In this document: positions 54,287 through 63,438 of the stretch, piece by piece
Layout: each line of letters begins with the position of its first letter
Numbering within the stretch: the first letter of the stretch is position 1
NCBI RefSeq assembly: GCF_923077115.1
Contig: NZ_CAKLPX010000003.1
Coordinates: 124,001-188,000 of the forward strand
Direction of reading: 5' to 3'
Source of the DNA: Sinobacterium norvegicum
Lineage (GTDB): Bacteria; Pseudomonadota; Gammaproteobacteria; Pseudomonadales; Sinobacteriaceae
DNA: 64,000 nucleotides
Translations under genes and position numbers: made by a program
Notes under the pieces: generated by a model
Databases searched by the model: none
Seen by the model: only the letters and a program-made list of their open reading frames with translations
Told to the model about the DNA's origin: nothing

Positions 54287-56884
54287 ATGAAAAGTGCTGA
54301 AATACGTGAAGCTTTTTTACAGTTTTTCGAAGCCAAAGGCCATCAACGGGTAGCCAGTAGTTCGCTGGTACCGGGCAATGACCCGACGTTGTTGTTTACT
54401 AACGCTGGCATGGTGCAGTTCAAAGATGTCTTTCTCGGCCAGGATAAGCGCCCTTACAACAAGGCAACGTCGTCACAGCGCTGTGTGCGCGCTGGTGGTA
54501 AGCACAATGATTTAGAGAATGTCGGTTATACCGCCAGACATCACACCTTTTTCGAGATGCTGGGTAACTTCAGCTTCGGCGACTACTTCAAACGCGATGC
54601 AATCAAGTATGCCTGGGAGTTTCTAACCGAGGTCCTTGGGCTGCCGGAAGAAAAATTGTGGGTGACAGTGCATATCTCCGACCAAGAAGCCGAAGATATC
54701 TGGCTGAAAGAGATGGGCGTGAGTGCCGAGCGTTTTTCTCGCTTAGATGAGGATAACTTTTGGCAGATGGGCGATACCGGTCCCTGTGGCCCAAGCTCTG
54801 AAATATTTTACGATCACGGTGAAGATGTATTTGGTGGCCCACCGGGCTCTCCCGATGAAGACGGTGACCGTTACATTGAAATTTGGAATCTAGTATTTAT
54901 GCAGTTTGAGCGCTCAGCCAGCGGTCAGACTGAATTACCCAACCCCTCTATCGATACCGGTATGGGGCTGGAGCGTATTGCGGCGATTATGCAGGGCGTT
55001 CATACTAACTATGAAATCGATATTTTCCAGCATCTGCTCGCCGCTGTTGCCAAAGAGACCGGCGCCACGGACATGGAAGATAAGTCGCTGCGTGTTGTTG
55101 CCGACCATATTCGCTCCTGCTCGTTTCTGATTGTCGACGGTGTATTGCCGGGCAATGAAGGCCGGGCCTATGTGTTGCGCCGTATTATGCGCCGTGCTAT
55201 ACGACACGGTAATAAGCTGGGTGCCAACGGTGCATTTTTCTACAAGCTAGTGGCTCCGTTGGTTGAAGTGATGGGCGATGCCTATCCTGAACTGGCAAAA
55301 ATGCAGTCTCAAATTGAAAAAGTGATTTTGGCGGAAGAGCAGCAGTTTGCCAAAACCCTGGTGAACGGCATGGGCATTTTAAATGATGCGATTGCCCAGT
55401 TGAGCGATGGCACCATCCCCGGTGATGTTGTTTTCAAACTCTATGATACCTACGGCTTCCCCACCGACTTGACCAACGATATTGCTCGCGAGCGTGATTT
55501 GGTGCTCGACATGGACGGCTATGAGGTTGCGATGAACGAGCAGCGTCAGCGTTCAAAGGGGGCGTGCAGCTTTGATCTGGATTATACCCAGTCATTCAAA
55601 CTGGATGGTGAGACTGAGTTTACCGGTTATACCGATGTGGCATCTGAGGGCAGGGTTGTTGCCCTGTTAAAAGAGGGTGTCAGCGTCGATAGCCTTGCCG
55701 ATGGTGACACTGGTGTTGTGGTGTTAGATCGCACACCATTTTATGCCGAATCCGGTGGCCAAATCGGCGACACTGGATATTTAGCCGCTGCTGGTGGCCG
55801 CTTCGAAACCAAGGAAACCACTAAGGCCAGCGGTCATCACCTGCATCACGGTCAGGTGTTGAATGGCTGCATCCGTGTCGGCGATAGCCTGACAGCGACT
55901 ATTGATAATACAGTTCGTCAGGCGATCAAATTGAATCACTCGGCGACTCACTTATTGCATGCGGCACTGCGTAAAGTGGTTGGTGAGCAAGTGGCGCAGA
56001 AGGGCTCTATGGTGACCTCTGAGCGTTTACGTTTCGATTTCTCTAACTTTGAGGCGGTGACGCCACAACAGCTGCGTCAGGTCGAAGACATGGTCAACGC
56101 TCAGGTCCGGGCCAATGTGGCGGTTGAGACAGAGCTGACCGATATGGAATCGGCCAAGCAGAAGGGTGCGATGGCGCTGTTCGGCGAAAAATACGGCGAT
56201 ACTGTGCGGGTACTTAGCATGGGTGAAGACGGTTTCTCTGTCGAGCTTTGTGGCGGTACCCATGTCGAGCGTACCGGCGATATTGGTTTGGTGCGCATTG
56301 TTTCAGAAAGCGGTATTTCTGCCGGTGTTCGTCGCCTAGAGGCAGTATCGGGCGAGGCCGCGGCCGCTCTGTTTGAGCACACCGATGCCAGCCTTGTCGC
56401 GGTTGCAGGCATTGTTAAAGGCAACAAGGACAACGTCTTCAGCAAGGTAGAGACTTTGGCGGCCAGCAATAAACAGTTGGAAAAGCAGATTCAGCAGCTG
56501 CAGGCAAAATTGGCCAGTGCTGCCGGTAGTGATTTGGCCTCCGAGGCGATCGAGGTGGCCGGTGTTAACATTCTTATCGCCAAGCTTGAGGGCGTTGAGG
56601 CCAAGGCGTTACGCGATACCATCGACCAATTAAAGAATAAGCTGGGCAAGGCGGCGATCGTCTTAGCCGGTGTTAAGGACGGTAAGGTGTCATTAGCAGC
56701 CGGGGTGACCAAGGCAGAGGCCTCGTCGATCAAGGCGGGTGATATGTTGCGTCAACTGGCCACGGCTATTGGTGGTAAGGGTGGCGGCAAGCCAGAGATG
56801 GCTCAGGGCGGCGGTGGTGATGCCGACGCCTTGCCCGAGGCAATCGAAGCGCTGAAGGCTTGGGCTACTGAACAGCTAAGCTAA
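54287..56884 (+). CDS. alaS: Alanyl-tRNA synthetase
   Basis: An 865-residue class II synthetase. Motif 1-2 regions include [20 protein letters not shown] and [20 protein letters not shown]. The editing domain holds the zinc ligands in [16 protein letters not shown] near residue 550 and [15 protein letters not shown] near 653. The C-Ala part ends with a glycine-rich [23 protein letters not shown] 54287 is used; a GTG six bases earlier is in frame. Confidence 0.98.
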   Translation: MKSAEIREAFLQFFEAKGHQRVASSSLVPGNDPTLLFTNAGMVQFKDVFLGQDKRPYNKATSSQRCVRAGGKHNDLENVGYTARHHTFFEMLGNFSFGDYFKRDAIKYAWEFLTEVLGLPEEKLWVTVHISDQEAEDIWLKEMGVSAERFSRLDEDNFWQMGDTGPCGPSSEIFYDHGEDVFGGPPGSPDEDGDRYIEIWNLVFMQFERSASGQTELPNPSIDTGMGLERIAAIMQGVHTNYEIDIFQHLLAAVAKETGATDMEDKSLRVVADHIRSCSFLIVDGVLPGNEGRAYVLRRIMRRAIRHGNKLGANGAFFYKLVAPLVEVMGDAYPELAKMQSQIEKVILAEEQQFAKTLVNGMGILNDAIAQLSDGTIPGDVVFKLYDTYGFPTDLTNDIARERDLVLDMDGYEVAMNEQRQRSKGACSFDLDYTQSFKLDGETEFTGYTDVASEGRVVALLKEGVSVDSLADGDTGVVVLDRTPFYAESGGQIGDTGYLAAAGGRFETKETTKASGHHLHHGQVLNGCIRVGDSLTATIDNTVRQAIKLNHSATHLLHAALRKVVGEQVAQKGSMVTSERLRFDFSNFEAVTPQQLRQVEDMVNAQVRANVAVETELTDMESAKQKGAMALFGEKYGDTVRVLSMGEDGFSVELCGGTHVERTGDIGLVRIVSESGISAGVRRLEAVSGEAAAALFEHTDASLVAVAGIVKGNKDNVFSKVETLAASNKQLEKQIQQLQAKLASAAGSDLASEAIEVAGVNILIAKLEGVEAKALRDTIDQLKNKLGKAAIVLAGVKDGKVSLAAGVTKAEASSIKAGDMLRQLATAIGGKGGGKPEMAQGGGGDADALPEAIEALKAWATEQLS

Positions 56885-56953
56885 CAGTAAGAAGGTGGTT
56901 GTAGTCGACGGCTACAGCCTGACCCGACACCAGTGAAACAGAAAAGTGCGCTT

Positions 56954-58174
56954 ATGAGTTTGATAGTTCAAAAGTTTGGCGGTACCTCAGTTGGCTCTAT
57001 AGAGCGTATTCAAGCCGTGGCCGATAAGGTGGCTAAGTTCCGTGCCGATGGCCACGACATTGTTGTCGTACTCTCAGCAATGAGCGGTGAAACCAATCGT
57101 CTACTGGCCTTGGCGGCGGAAATATCGGAACAGCCGACGCCGCGCGAAATGGATGTGTTGGTGTCGACTGGTGAGCAGGTGACGATTGCCTTGCTGTCGA
57201 TGGCGCTGCATGAGAAGGGGTTGGATGCCAAGTCATACACCGGTTCTCAGGTGCGTATCTTAACCGACAGCTCTCATACCAAGGCACGTATTAAGAGTAT
57301 CGACGAACAACGTATGCGCGATGATTTGTCCCTCGGCCGTGTTGTCGTGGTTGCGGGTTTCCAAGGCACCGATGAGGATGGCAACATTACCACACTCGGT
57401 CGCGGTGGTTCCGACACCTCTGCGGTGGCGTTGGCGGCAGCGCTCAAGGCCGATGAATGTCAAATTTATACCGATGTCGATGGTGTTTATACCACCGACC
57501 CTCGCGTGGTTGACGGCGCCCGACGCCTCGATAAGATTACCTTTGAAGAGATGCTTGAAATGGCTTCTCTCGGCTCCAAGATATTACAGATTAGGTCGGT
57601 AGAGTTTGCCGGCAAATATAAAGTACCGCTGCGCGTCTTATCCAGCTTTGAAGATGGCCCAGGTACGCTGATTACTATAGAGGATGAAGTCGCCATGGAA
57701 GCTCCAGCCATCTCCGGAATTGCATTTACCCGTGACGAAGCAAAATTGACCATTGTTGGCGTACCCGACACCCCGGGCGTTGCCAGTAAGATATTGGGGC
57801 CGGTCAGTGCCGCTAATGTTGAGGTCGATGTGATTGTGCAGAACACTACCGAGGACGGCACCACCGACTTCACCTTTACCGTTAACCGTAGCGAGCTCAA
57901 TAAGGCCGGCGCTATTTTGCGTCAGGTCGCCGGCGACCTGGGCGCTCGGGAAGTGATTACCGACGACAATATCTGTAAGGTTTCGATTGTCGGTGTTGGT
58001 ATGCGTTCTCATGCCGGTGTCGCCAGTAAAATGTTTGCGGCATTGGCCGATGTTGGCGTCAATATACAACTGATCACCACCTCTGAAATTAAAATTTCGG
58101 TGGTGATTGATGAGAAATTTATGGAGCTGGCGGTGCGTTCGTTGCACTCCGCCTTTGAGTTAGAGCAAGCTTAA
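56954..58174 (+). CDS. lysC: Aspartate kinase
   Basis: First enzyme of the aspartate family, 406 residues. It starts MSLIVQKFGGTSVGSIERIQ; the kinase domain continues with TTLGRGGSDTSAVALAAAL and YTDVDGVYTTDPRVV. Two C-terminal ACT domains (about 265-406; VGVPDTPGVASKIL, VGVGMRSHAGVASKMF) imply feedback by lysine and threonine. The alaS-lysC-csrA order is typical of Pseudomonas relatives. Confidence 0.97.
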   Translation: MSLIVQKFGGTSVGSIERIQAVADKVAKFRADGHDIVVVLSAMSGETNRLLALAAEISEQPTPREMDVLVSTGEQVTIALLSMALHEKGLDAKSYTGSQVRILTDSSHTKARIKSIDEQRMRDDLSLGRVVVVAGFQGTDEDGNITTLGRGGSDTSAVALAAALKADECQIYTDVDGVYTTDPRVVDGARRLDKITFEEMLEMASLGSKILQIRSVEFAGKYKVPLRVLSSFEDGPGTLITIEDEVAMEAPAISGIAFTRDEAKLTIVGVPDTPGVASKILGPVSAANVEVDVIVQNTTEDGTTDFTFTVNRSELNKAGAILRQVAGDLGAREVITDDNICKVSIVGVGMRSHAGVASKMFAALADVGVNIQLITTSEIKISVVIDEKFMELAVRSLHSAFELEQA

Positions 58175-58205
58175 CCGGCTGTTTACTATCTTAGCAGCTG
58201 TAATA

Positions 58206-58302
58206 ATTGCTATTACTATAATAAAGCGAGTAACATATAACATCATAGTAATGGCAATTTCCAACATTTGGCGACCGATAATAATTATAAAGAACAAATG
58301 TT
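58206..58302 (+). promoter_or_regulatory. Tandem stem-loops upstream of csrA
   Basis: ATTGCTATTACTA (58206-58218) pairs with TAGTAATGGCAAT (58246-58258), 12 of 13 Watson-Crick plus one G-U. A second perfect stem follows, AACATTTG (58263-58270) with CAAATGTT (58295-58302). They lie in the AT-rich lysC-csrA gap. They may end lysC transcription or shape the csrA leader. Confidence 0.5.
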
Positions 58303-58428
58303 TATTGTAATCGTAGATTCCGATGCCCACCTCTTTGCAGGGTGGAGTAATACGCTTTGTCGTCTCGCCGCCGATATTAAATAATGAAGCCAACCCCCTT
58401 GTGGTTGGATGCAAGCAGGAGATTTGTA

Positions 58429-58611
58429 ATGTTAATTTTGACCCGTCGCGTCGGTGAAACTCTGATGGTTGGAGATGATGTCACCGTGACAGTCCTTGGG
58501 GTTAAAGGAAACCAGGTTCGTATTGGTGTGAATGCCCCGAAGGAAGTTTCTGTTCACCGAGAAGAGATTTACCAGCGTATTCAAAAAGAAAAAGAGCAGC
58601 CTGAAGGTTAA
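58429..58611 (+). CDS. csrA: Carbon storage regulator CsrA
   Basis: A 60-residue RNA-binding regulator starting [20 protein letters not shown], with [20 protein letters not shown] and EEIYQRIQ. The RNA-contact residues (Leu4, Arg44 region VHREEIY) are present. ATG 58429 lies seven bases after CAGGAGA, itself a GGA-containing site CsrA could bind to control its own synthesis (inferred). Confidence 0.98.
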   Translation: MLILTRRVGETLMVGDDVTVTVLGVKGNQVRIGVNAPKEVSVHREEIYQRIQKEKEQPEG

Positions 58612-58688
58612 GACACAAGAAACTGCAAAAAAAGTTGTTGTACCCCCTTTTCAAAGGCAATAAACATGTTAATATTGCCGCCGTTGCT

Positions 58689-58778
58689 GGATAGGTGGCC
58701 GAGTGGCTGAAGGCGCGCCCCTGCTAAGGGTGTAACGGGGAAACCTGTTCGAGGGTTCGAATCCCTCCCTGTCCGCCA
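58689..58778 (+). tRNA. tRNA-Ser (anticodon GCT)
   Basis: A 90-base gene. GGATAGG and CCTGTCC form the acceptor stem (one G-U), the long variable arm of class II tRNAs follows the CCCCTGCTAAGGG anticodon arm, the T-arm has GAGGGTTCGAATCCCTC, and CCA is encoded. Confidence 0.96.
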
Positions 58779-58820
58779 TTTTCTTTTTAAGAACATGGTG
58801 TCTTTTGAAAGTAACATAGT

Positions 58821-58896
58821 GCGCCCGTAGCTCAGCTGGATAGAGTACTCGGCTACGAACCGAGCGGTCGAAGGTTCGAATCCTTCCGGGCGCACC
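58821..58896 (+). tRNA. tRNA-Arg (anticodon ACG)
   Basis: A 76-base gene. GCGCCCG and CGGGCGC form the acceptor stem, AGCTCAGCTGGATAGAGT the D-arm, CTCGGCTACGAACCGAG the anticodon arm, and AAGGTTCGAATCCTT the T-arm, with encoded CCA. Its last 15-16 bases are duplicated downstream. Confidence 0.96.
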
Positions 58897-58901
58897 ATAT
58901 T

Positions 58902-58937
58902 TAAAAAGGCTTACTGCTAACGTAGTAAGCCTTTTTT
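58902..58937 (+). terminator. Terminator after tRNA-Arg
   Basis: GGCTTACT and AGTAAGCC form an 8-bp stem with a GCTAACGT loop, with A5 before and T6 after. Confidence 0.9.
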
Positions 58938-59055
58938 CGTTCTGGGAGTCAGTAATACTAAAGCTGCAGGCACCCTGGTCGGATTGCCGGCCCTACGGGC
59001 GTTCGCTGTACAAAGCGGTGCTTTGCTTGCTCACCCTTCCGGGCGCACCCTATTT

Positions 59056-59091
59056 AAAAAGGCTTACTGCTAACGTAGTAAGCCTTTTTTC
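59056..59091 (+). terminator. Duplicate of the tRNA-Arg terminator
   Basis: Base-for-base the same hairpin and T-run as at 58902, offset by 154 bases, inside the second repeat unit. Confidence 0.88.
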
Positions 59092-59187
59092 GTTCTGGGA
59101 GTCAGTAATACTAAAGCTGCAGGCGCCCTGTTCGGATTGCCGGCCCTCTGGGCGTGCTCGCTTACCCTTCCGGCCGGACTCCATACT

Positions 59188-59221
59188 AAAGCCGCTTACG
59201 GCGATCGTAAGTGGTTTTTTT
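59188..59221. terminator. Terminator between the tRNA block and the convergent gene
   Basis: CCGCTTACG and CGTAAGTGG pair with one G-U across a GCGAT loop, followed by T7 on the plus strand and A-rich sequence on the other. It touches the stop of the leftward phosphotransferase gene. Confidence 0.8.
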
Positions 59222-60254
59222 ATGACTCACAAAACGTCACTGCCATTTCCGCTAACGGCTTAACCAATGCTCCCATTGCCAGTGCTTTCTCGCTGGAGGC
59301 GTTGCCATCCAAGGCGCGTTTTTTTACCCCTTGTAAAATAGCCGCAAAGCGGAAGAAGCTAAACGCCATATAAAAAGACCAGTTTGGTATATCTTCTAGC
59401 CCCATGCGATGGCAGTACTGCGCTACGTAAGCCTCCTCAGAAGGGATGCCTAATGCGTCACGGTCCAGGTTGCCCAATCCAGGCATGACCCCATCGCGAC
59501 TCATGCGCAATTGCATGCATTGGTAGGCTAAGTCTGCAAAGGGGTGCCCCAGCGTCGATAGCTCCCAGTCAACCAGCGCCAGGACGCGGTTCTGCTCGGG
59601 ATGGAACATCATATTGTCCAAGCGAAAATCACCGTGCGCCAAGGCAACACGGTCATCGTCTTCAGGCATGTTGGCGGGCAGCCATGTCATCAAGGTTTCC
59701 ATTTCTGCGATAGACTCTGTTTCTGACGCCCGATATTGTTTGCTCCAGCGGCCAGTCTGGCGCTCAAAGTAATTACCGGGTCTGCCGTAATCCGAGAGCC
59801 CAACCTGGTCGATATCGACCGAGTGTAGCGCCGCCAAAACACGGTTCATTTCGGCATAGATTTCGCCGCGTTCTGTCTTGTTGGCATCCGGTAGGGCTGG
59901 GTCCCACATTACGCGGCCGTCGATATATTCCATCACATAAAACATGCTGCCGATAACGCTGTCGTCTTCGCACAGGTGATAGACTTTTGCCACTGGCACC
60001 TCGCTGTCTGCCAGTGCTTTTATCACTTTATATTCACGGTCGACAGCGTGGGCGGATTTTAATAACTCACCGGGCGGCTTGCGACGCAGTACATATTTAC
60101 CCGTCTCAGTGGCAATCAGAAACGTTGGGTTTGATTGGCCACCAGCAAATTTCTCTGCTTTTAACGGGCCTTTGAAGCCGCTAATGTTGTGCTCCAAATA
60201 GAGCGCAAGTTTCTCGGTATCGAAATCAAATGTAGAGGCGGTTGATTCAGACAT
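59220..60254 (-). CDS. APH-type phosphotransferase, ACAD10/11-like kinase
   Basis: A 344-residue kinase-fold protein. The nucleotide region FAGGQSNPTFLIATETGKYV is near residue 37, with the catalytic motif ALAHGDFRLDNMMFHP near 212 and the metal-binding LALVDWELSTLGHPFADLAY near 232. Homologues fused or adjacent to acyl-CoA dehydrogenases (ACAD10/11) phosphorylate 4-hydroxyacyl-CoAs for beta-oxidation. The acyl-CoA dehydrogenase gene lies 23 bases upstream, giving that reading here by context. Confidence 0.87.
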   Translation of the reverse strand: MSESTASTFDFDTEKLALYLEHNISGFKGPLKAEKFAGGQSNPTFLIATETGKYVLRRKPPGELLKSAHAVDREYKVIKALADSEVPVAKVYHLCEDDSVIGSMFYVMEYIDGRVMWDPALPDANKTERGEIYAEMNRVLAALHSVDIDQVGLSDYGRPGNYFERQTGRWSKQYRASETESIAEMETLMTWLPANMPEDDDRVALAHGDFRLDNMMFHPEQNRVLALVDWELSTLGHPFADLAYQCMQLRMSRDGVMPGLGNLDRDALGIPSEEAYVAQYCHRMGLEDIPNWSFYMAFSFFRFAAILQGVKKRALDGNASSEKALAMGALVKPLAEMAVTFCES

Positions 60255-60277
60255 AATAGTTTCCCTTTGTATGTGCT

Positions 60278-61501
60278 CTATTCAGCTGAATAACGATCAA
60301 TGATTTTCTTACCCAAAGCCATTTGATGGACCTGATCAGGGCCATCTGCTTGACGGCACCAGCGAGCGTAGTTAAATGCTTCTGCCATAAAGTAGTCTTC
60401 GGTCAGGCCACCGGCACCGTGCATTTGCATGCAGCGGTCGATAACATTTTGTACCAGTAGCGGGATGGTAGTCTTGCTGGCGGCAATCATGTCGACAGAT
60501 GCAGGGACACCCTGGCTGTCAATCTTGTGGCTGGTTTGTAACACTAACAACCTGGCCATTTCAATTTCAGAAAAACTTTTTGATATTTCTTCACGTACAG
60601 ACTGGTGTTTGCTTATGGGTCTGCCAAAGGTTGAGCGAGAGTTGACGCGTTCGCAGGCCAGCTCTAATGATCGCTGCGCTGCACCGATCAGACGCATGCA
60701 GTGGTGCATTCGACCGGGGCCTAAGCGACCCTGGGCAATTTCGAAACCGCGACCCTCGCCCAGCAGAACATTTTCCAGCGGTACGCGAACGTTATCAAAC
60801 ACTATTTCGGCGTGGCCAATAGGGGCGTCATCATAACCCAGTGTGGTCAGCGGGCGAATCAGGGTAATACCGGCAGTATCTTTGGGTACCAGTACCTGAG
60901 TTTGTTGTAAGTGGCGATTGGGGTTTTCTGGGTCGGATTTGCCCATCACAATAAAGATTTTTGTGCGTTTGTACATTGCGCCGGTAATAAACCACTTGCG
61001 GCCATTGAGTACCCATTCGTCGCCGTCTTTGGTAATTTCCAGTTGGATATTGGTGGCGTCACTGGAGGCAACCTGGGGCTCGGTCATGGCGTAGGAAGAG
61101 CGTATTTCGCCTGCTAACAAAGGTTTTAGCCACTGCTGTTGCTGCGCTTTGGTGGCATAGTTCATAAAGACTTCCATGTTGCCGGTATCCGGGGCGTTGC
61201 AATTGAACACCTCTGGCGACCAGATAACACGGCCCATAATCTCTGCCAGTGGGGCATAGTCAAAAAAGGAAAGGCCGCCGTGGTCGCAGTATTCAGCGTG
61301 ATCTTCAGGCACGAATAAATTCCACAGACCTGCCGCTTTGGCTTTTTCTTTCAGTTCGTCCATCAGTGGCAGCGGCGCAAAACGGTCCTCTGCTTGATGC
61401 AGTTGTTCGGCATAGGCTACTTCATTAGGGTAGATATGCTCTGCCATAAAGCTATTTAGCTTGGCCTGAAGTTGTTGTGACTTTTCACTGAAGGTATACA
61501 T
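60278..61501 (-). CDS. Acyl-CoA dehydrogenase, ACAD11-like
   Basis: A 407-residue FAD enzyme. Seen are SYAMTEPQVASSDATNIQLE near residue 138, EWVLNGRKWFITGA near 163, LGPGRMHHCMRLIGAAQRSL near 262, RSTFGRPISKHQSVR near 288 and MQMHGAGGLTEDYFMAEAFN near 367. This is the long-chain/4-hydroxyacyl-type dehydrogenase paired with the phosphotransferase next to it. Exact acyl specificity unknown. Confidence 0.92.
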   Translation of the reverse strand: MYTFSEKSQQLQAKLNSFMAEHIYPNEVAYAEQLHQAEDRFAPLPLMDELKEKAKAAGLWNLFVPEDHAEYCDHGGLSFFDYAPLAEIMGRVIWSPEVFNCNAPDTGNMEVFMNYATKAQQQQWLKPLLAGEIRSSYAMTEPQVASSDATNIQLEITKDGDEWVLNGRKWFITGAMYKRTKIFIVMGKSDPENPNRHLQQTQVLVPKDTAGITLIRPLTTLGYDDAPIGHAEIVFDNVRVPLENVLLGEGRGFEIAQGRLGPGRMHHCMRLIGAAQRSLELACERVNSRSTFGRPISKHQSVREEISKSFSEIEMARLLVLQTSHKIDSQGVPASVDMIAASKTTIPLLVQNVIDRCMQMHGAGGLTEDYFMAEAFNYARWCRQADGPDQVHQMALGKKIIDRYSAE

Positions 61502-61543
61502 GTAAATCTCCGTTACTGCTGTTTTTAGATTGATGAAAAATGG

Positions 61544-62215
61544 TTAAGAAAAAGTAATGCCGTGTTTTTTATCCGGTGTGAGCAAATGGCTGATGTCATT
61601 AAAGCTGTCCAGCGTGAGGTCGACGCGGTTATAGAGCAACTTGCTGGTGCTGCTGTTTTTAATCTGCAATATAAGGTCGCGAGTTTTTGTCTCACCAAGT
61701 TGTAAAACCGATTGTAGGATGACGGCGACTGGCCCGCCGGAGCTAACGATTAGGGTGCGTTTCGCATCATCTTGGCAGGCGGCAGCAAAGGCGGCTTGAA
61801 TACGTGCGCAAAATTCTGGCCAGCTGTCTGTGCCATCGCTGGTAATGGTGCCATCCATCCAGTAAGCCAGTGCCAGTTTCATATTGTGGTAGTAGTCGCG
61901 TTTGGCGTGCCCCGTCTCAAGCCACTGCTCGGGGTGCTGGGCTTTCAACGGAGTGAGCAACCCCTGAAAATCATATTCGTTCAAGCCTGCGTGGTAGTGA
62001 ACAGGGATGGCCTCCCCGAGGCCTGATAAGACCCCCTGAGCTGTTTGGTCATGGCGAACCATGGTGCCAGCCAGCACGCGGTCATAACTTTCATCAAGCC
62101 TGCGCAGGTGTTGCCCTAACCAATACGCCTGTTGATGGCCAAGCTCACTAAGCTGGTCGTAGTTGTCTGCGCCAAAGGAGGCCTGACCGTGGCGTAAGAG
62201 GGTGATTGCTGCCAT
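61544..62215 (-). CDS. Histidine phosphatase family protein
   Basis: A 223-residue phosphoglycerate mutase-like enzyme. The phosphohistidine motif is LLRHGQASFGADNY at residues 6-19, with a second histidine region near VSSGGPVAVILQSVLQ, where the usual second His is replaced by SSGGP as in several subfamilies. It follows the LysR gene divergently and precedes the acyl-CoA dehydrogenase gene on the same strand, so it may belong to that module. Confidence 0.87.
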   Translation of the reverse strand: MAAITLLRHGQASFGADNYDQLSELGHQQAYWLGQHLRRLDESYDRVLAGTMVRHDQTAQGVLSGLGEAIPVHYHAGLNEYDFQGLLTPLKAQHPEQWLETGHAKRDYYHNMKLALAYWMDGTITSDGTDSWPEFCARIQAAFAAACQDDAKRTLIVSSGGPVAVILQSVLQLGETKTRDLILQIKNSSTSKLLYNRVDLTLDSFNDISHLLTPDKKHGITFS

Positions 62216-62308
62216 AACTGTTCCGGTATATCGAGCGGCTTTATAGGATGAGGATCAGTATAAAGAGTCAGCCGTAATCAGTATAATTTATTTTATTGAT
62301 GGTATATT

Positions 62309-62323
62309 ATTGATTAAATCAAT
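62309..62323. promoter_or_regulatory. Perfect palindrome between phosphatase and LysR genes
   Basis: ATTGATT-A-AATCAAT is a perfect 15-base inverted repeat with the T-N11-A form of LysR-type binding sites. It is 16 bases before the LysR start and overlaps an AT-rich region suitable for divergent promoters. Confidence 0.7.
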
Positions 62324-62339
62324 GTGAGGGTGACTGGCG

Positions 62340-63245
62340 GTGAGACTCGAAAAAGTAGATTTGAATTTGTTTGTGGTGTTTGATGCCATCTATCGTCAGC
62401 GCAGTGTCACCAAGGTGGCGGTATTGTTAAATCTTACCCAACCAGCGGTCAGCAATGCCTTAAGTCGGTTACGCCAAACCTTCGATGACCCTCTCTTTAT
62501 ACGTACACCTAATGGTATGGCTCCGACGCCTGTGGCGGATAGTGTTGTGGGCGATGTCCGAGCCGCTCTGGTTTTGTTGGATAAGAGTGTATCGGTTAAT
62601 GCCCGTTTTGCCCCGGCACTATCAGAGAAGGTGTTTCACCTGGGAATGAATGATCTGGCGGAGTCCTTGCTGCTGCCTCTGTTACATGCGGCCATCAAAA
62701 CCACGGCTCCTAAAATTGCTTTGACCAGTTATTATGTCGCCCGCGAAGCGGCGACAGAGGATCTTAAGTCTGGCGGCATAGACTTATTAATTGACACCCC
62801 TGGGGTCAATGCCAAAGAACTGTCGCACCAGTCTCTGGGCAGGCTTCCCTATGTTGTCGCCATGCGGCCAGATCATCCTCTGGCAGGACAGAGGTTGACG
62901 GTTGAAGATTACCTGGCTGGCGAGCACATCCATGTGTCCAGTCGTCGCAAGGGACGGGGGCAGATGGATGTTGCCCTGCATGCTTTGGGTTATCGACGTG
63001 GGGTGGCAATGAGGGTACAAAACTATCTGGTCGCCGCTCGCATTACCGCAGAGACCGATTTACTGTGGACGGTACCCAAGGTATTGGCAGAGCAACTGCC
63101 CCTGCATACGGCAGAGTTGCCCTTTGATGTGGAGCCCTTGATGTGGAATCTGTACTGGACAAAAAGTGCTCAAAACGACCCTGCCAGCCAGTGGATGCGT
63201 GAAATAATCAGTACTGCTGTGGTAGAGGCTATTGGTTCATCATAG
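62340..63245 (+). CDS. LysR family transcriptional regulator
   Basis: A 301-residue regulator starting at GTG 62340 (RLEKVDLNLFVVFDAIYRQR). The helix-turn-helix is VTKVAVLLNLTQPAVSNALS near residues 23-42, followed by RLRQTFDDPLFIRTPNGMAP, the NodD/SyrM-like form of the family. The effector domain occupies about 90-300. Divergent from the phosphatase-dehydrogenase-kinase set, which it probably controls. No ligand can be assigned. Confidence 0.92.
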   Translation: MRLEKVDLNLFVVFDAIYRQRSVTKVAVLLNLTQPAVSNALSRLRQTFDDPLFIRTPNGMAPTPVADSVVGDVRAALVLLDKSVSVNARFAPALSEKVFHLGMNDLAESLLLPLLHAAIKTTAPKIALTSYYVAREAATEDLKSGGIDLLIDTPGVNAKELSHQSLGRLPYVVAMRPDHPLAGQRLTVEDYLAGEHIHVSSRRKGRGQMDVALHALGYRRGVAMRVQNYLVAARITAETDLLWTVPKVLAEQLPLHTAELPFDVEPLMWNLYWTKSAQNDPASQWMREIISTAVVEAIGSS

Positions 63246-63438
63246 TCCCTATGCCGACAGTAAACCGAGAGCTTTAGCGGTCCATGCCCGAGCTAGATTT
63301 TTTGCTTAAAACAGTTGTTATCACCCAAACGTGAGTTGAGCAGTGGCGGCAAAATTTGTTAGTTTTAGCGTTTGCCATCGGGTGATCAGCGGTTGTCGCT
63401 AAACGTACGGTATCCTCGCCCTGTACCACGGATAAATT

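Larger units (their letters stand above)
58881..59165 (+). repeat. Tandem repeat of the tRNA-Arg 3' end plus terminator
   Basis: Unit 1 (58881-59034) and unit 2 (59035-59165) both start CCTTCCGGGCGCACC, the 3' end of tRNA-Arg. Both carry the same terminator and the same stretch from GTTCTGGGAGTCAGTAATAC to GATTGCCGGCCCT. Unit 2 lacks about 23 bases near its end. A third, poorer start (CCTTCCGGCCGGACTCC) is at 59166. No coding frame here is convincing. Confidence 0.88.

Noticed and set aside
58608-58898. 96-codon leftward frame starting MVRPEGFEPSTARF and containing GRDSNPRTGFP
   Set aside because: This is the well-known false protein produced by reading the complement of tRNA genes; it covers tRNA-Ser and tRNA-Arg.
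59018-59373. Rightward frames of about 80 codons after the tRNA genes
   Set aside because: They run through the repeated tRNA-terminator units and antisense to the phosphotransferase gene, with no protein similarity.
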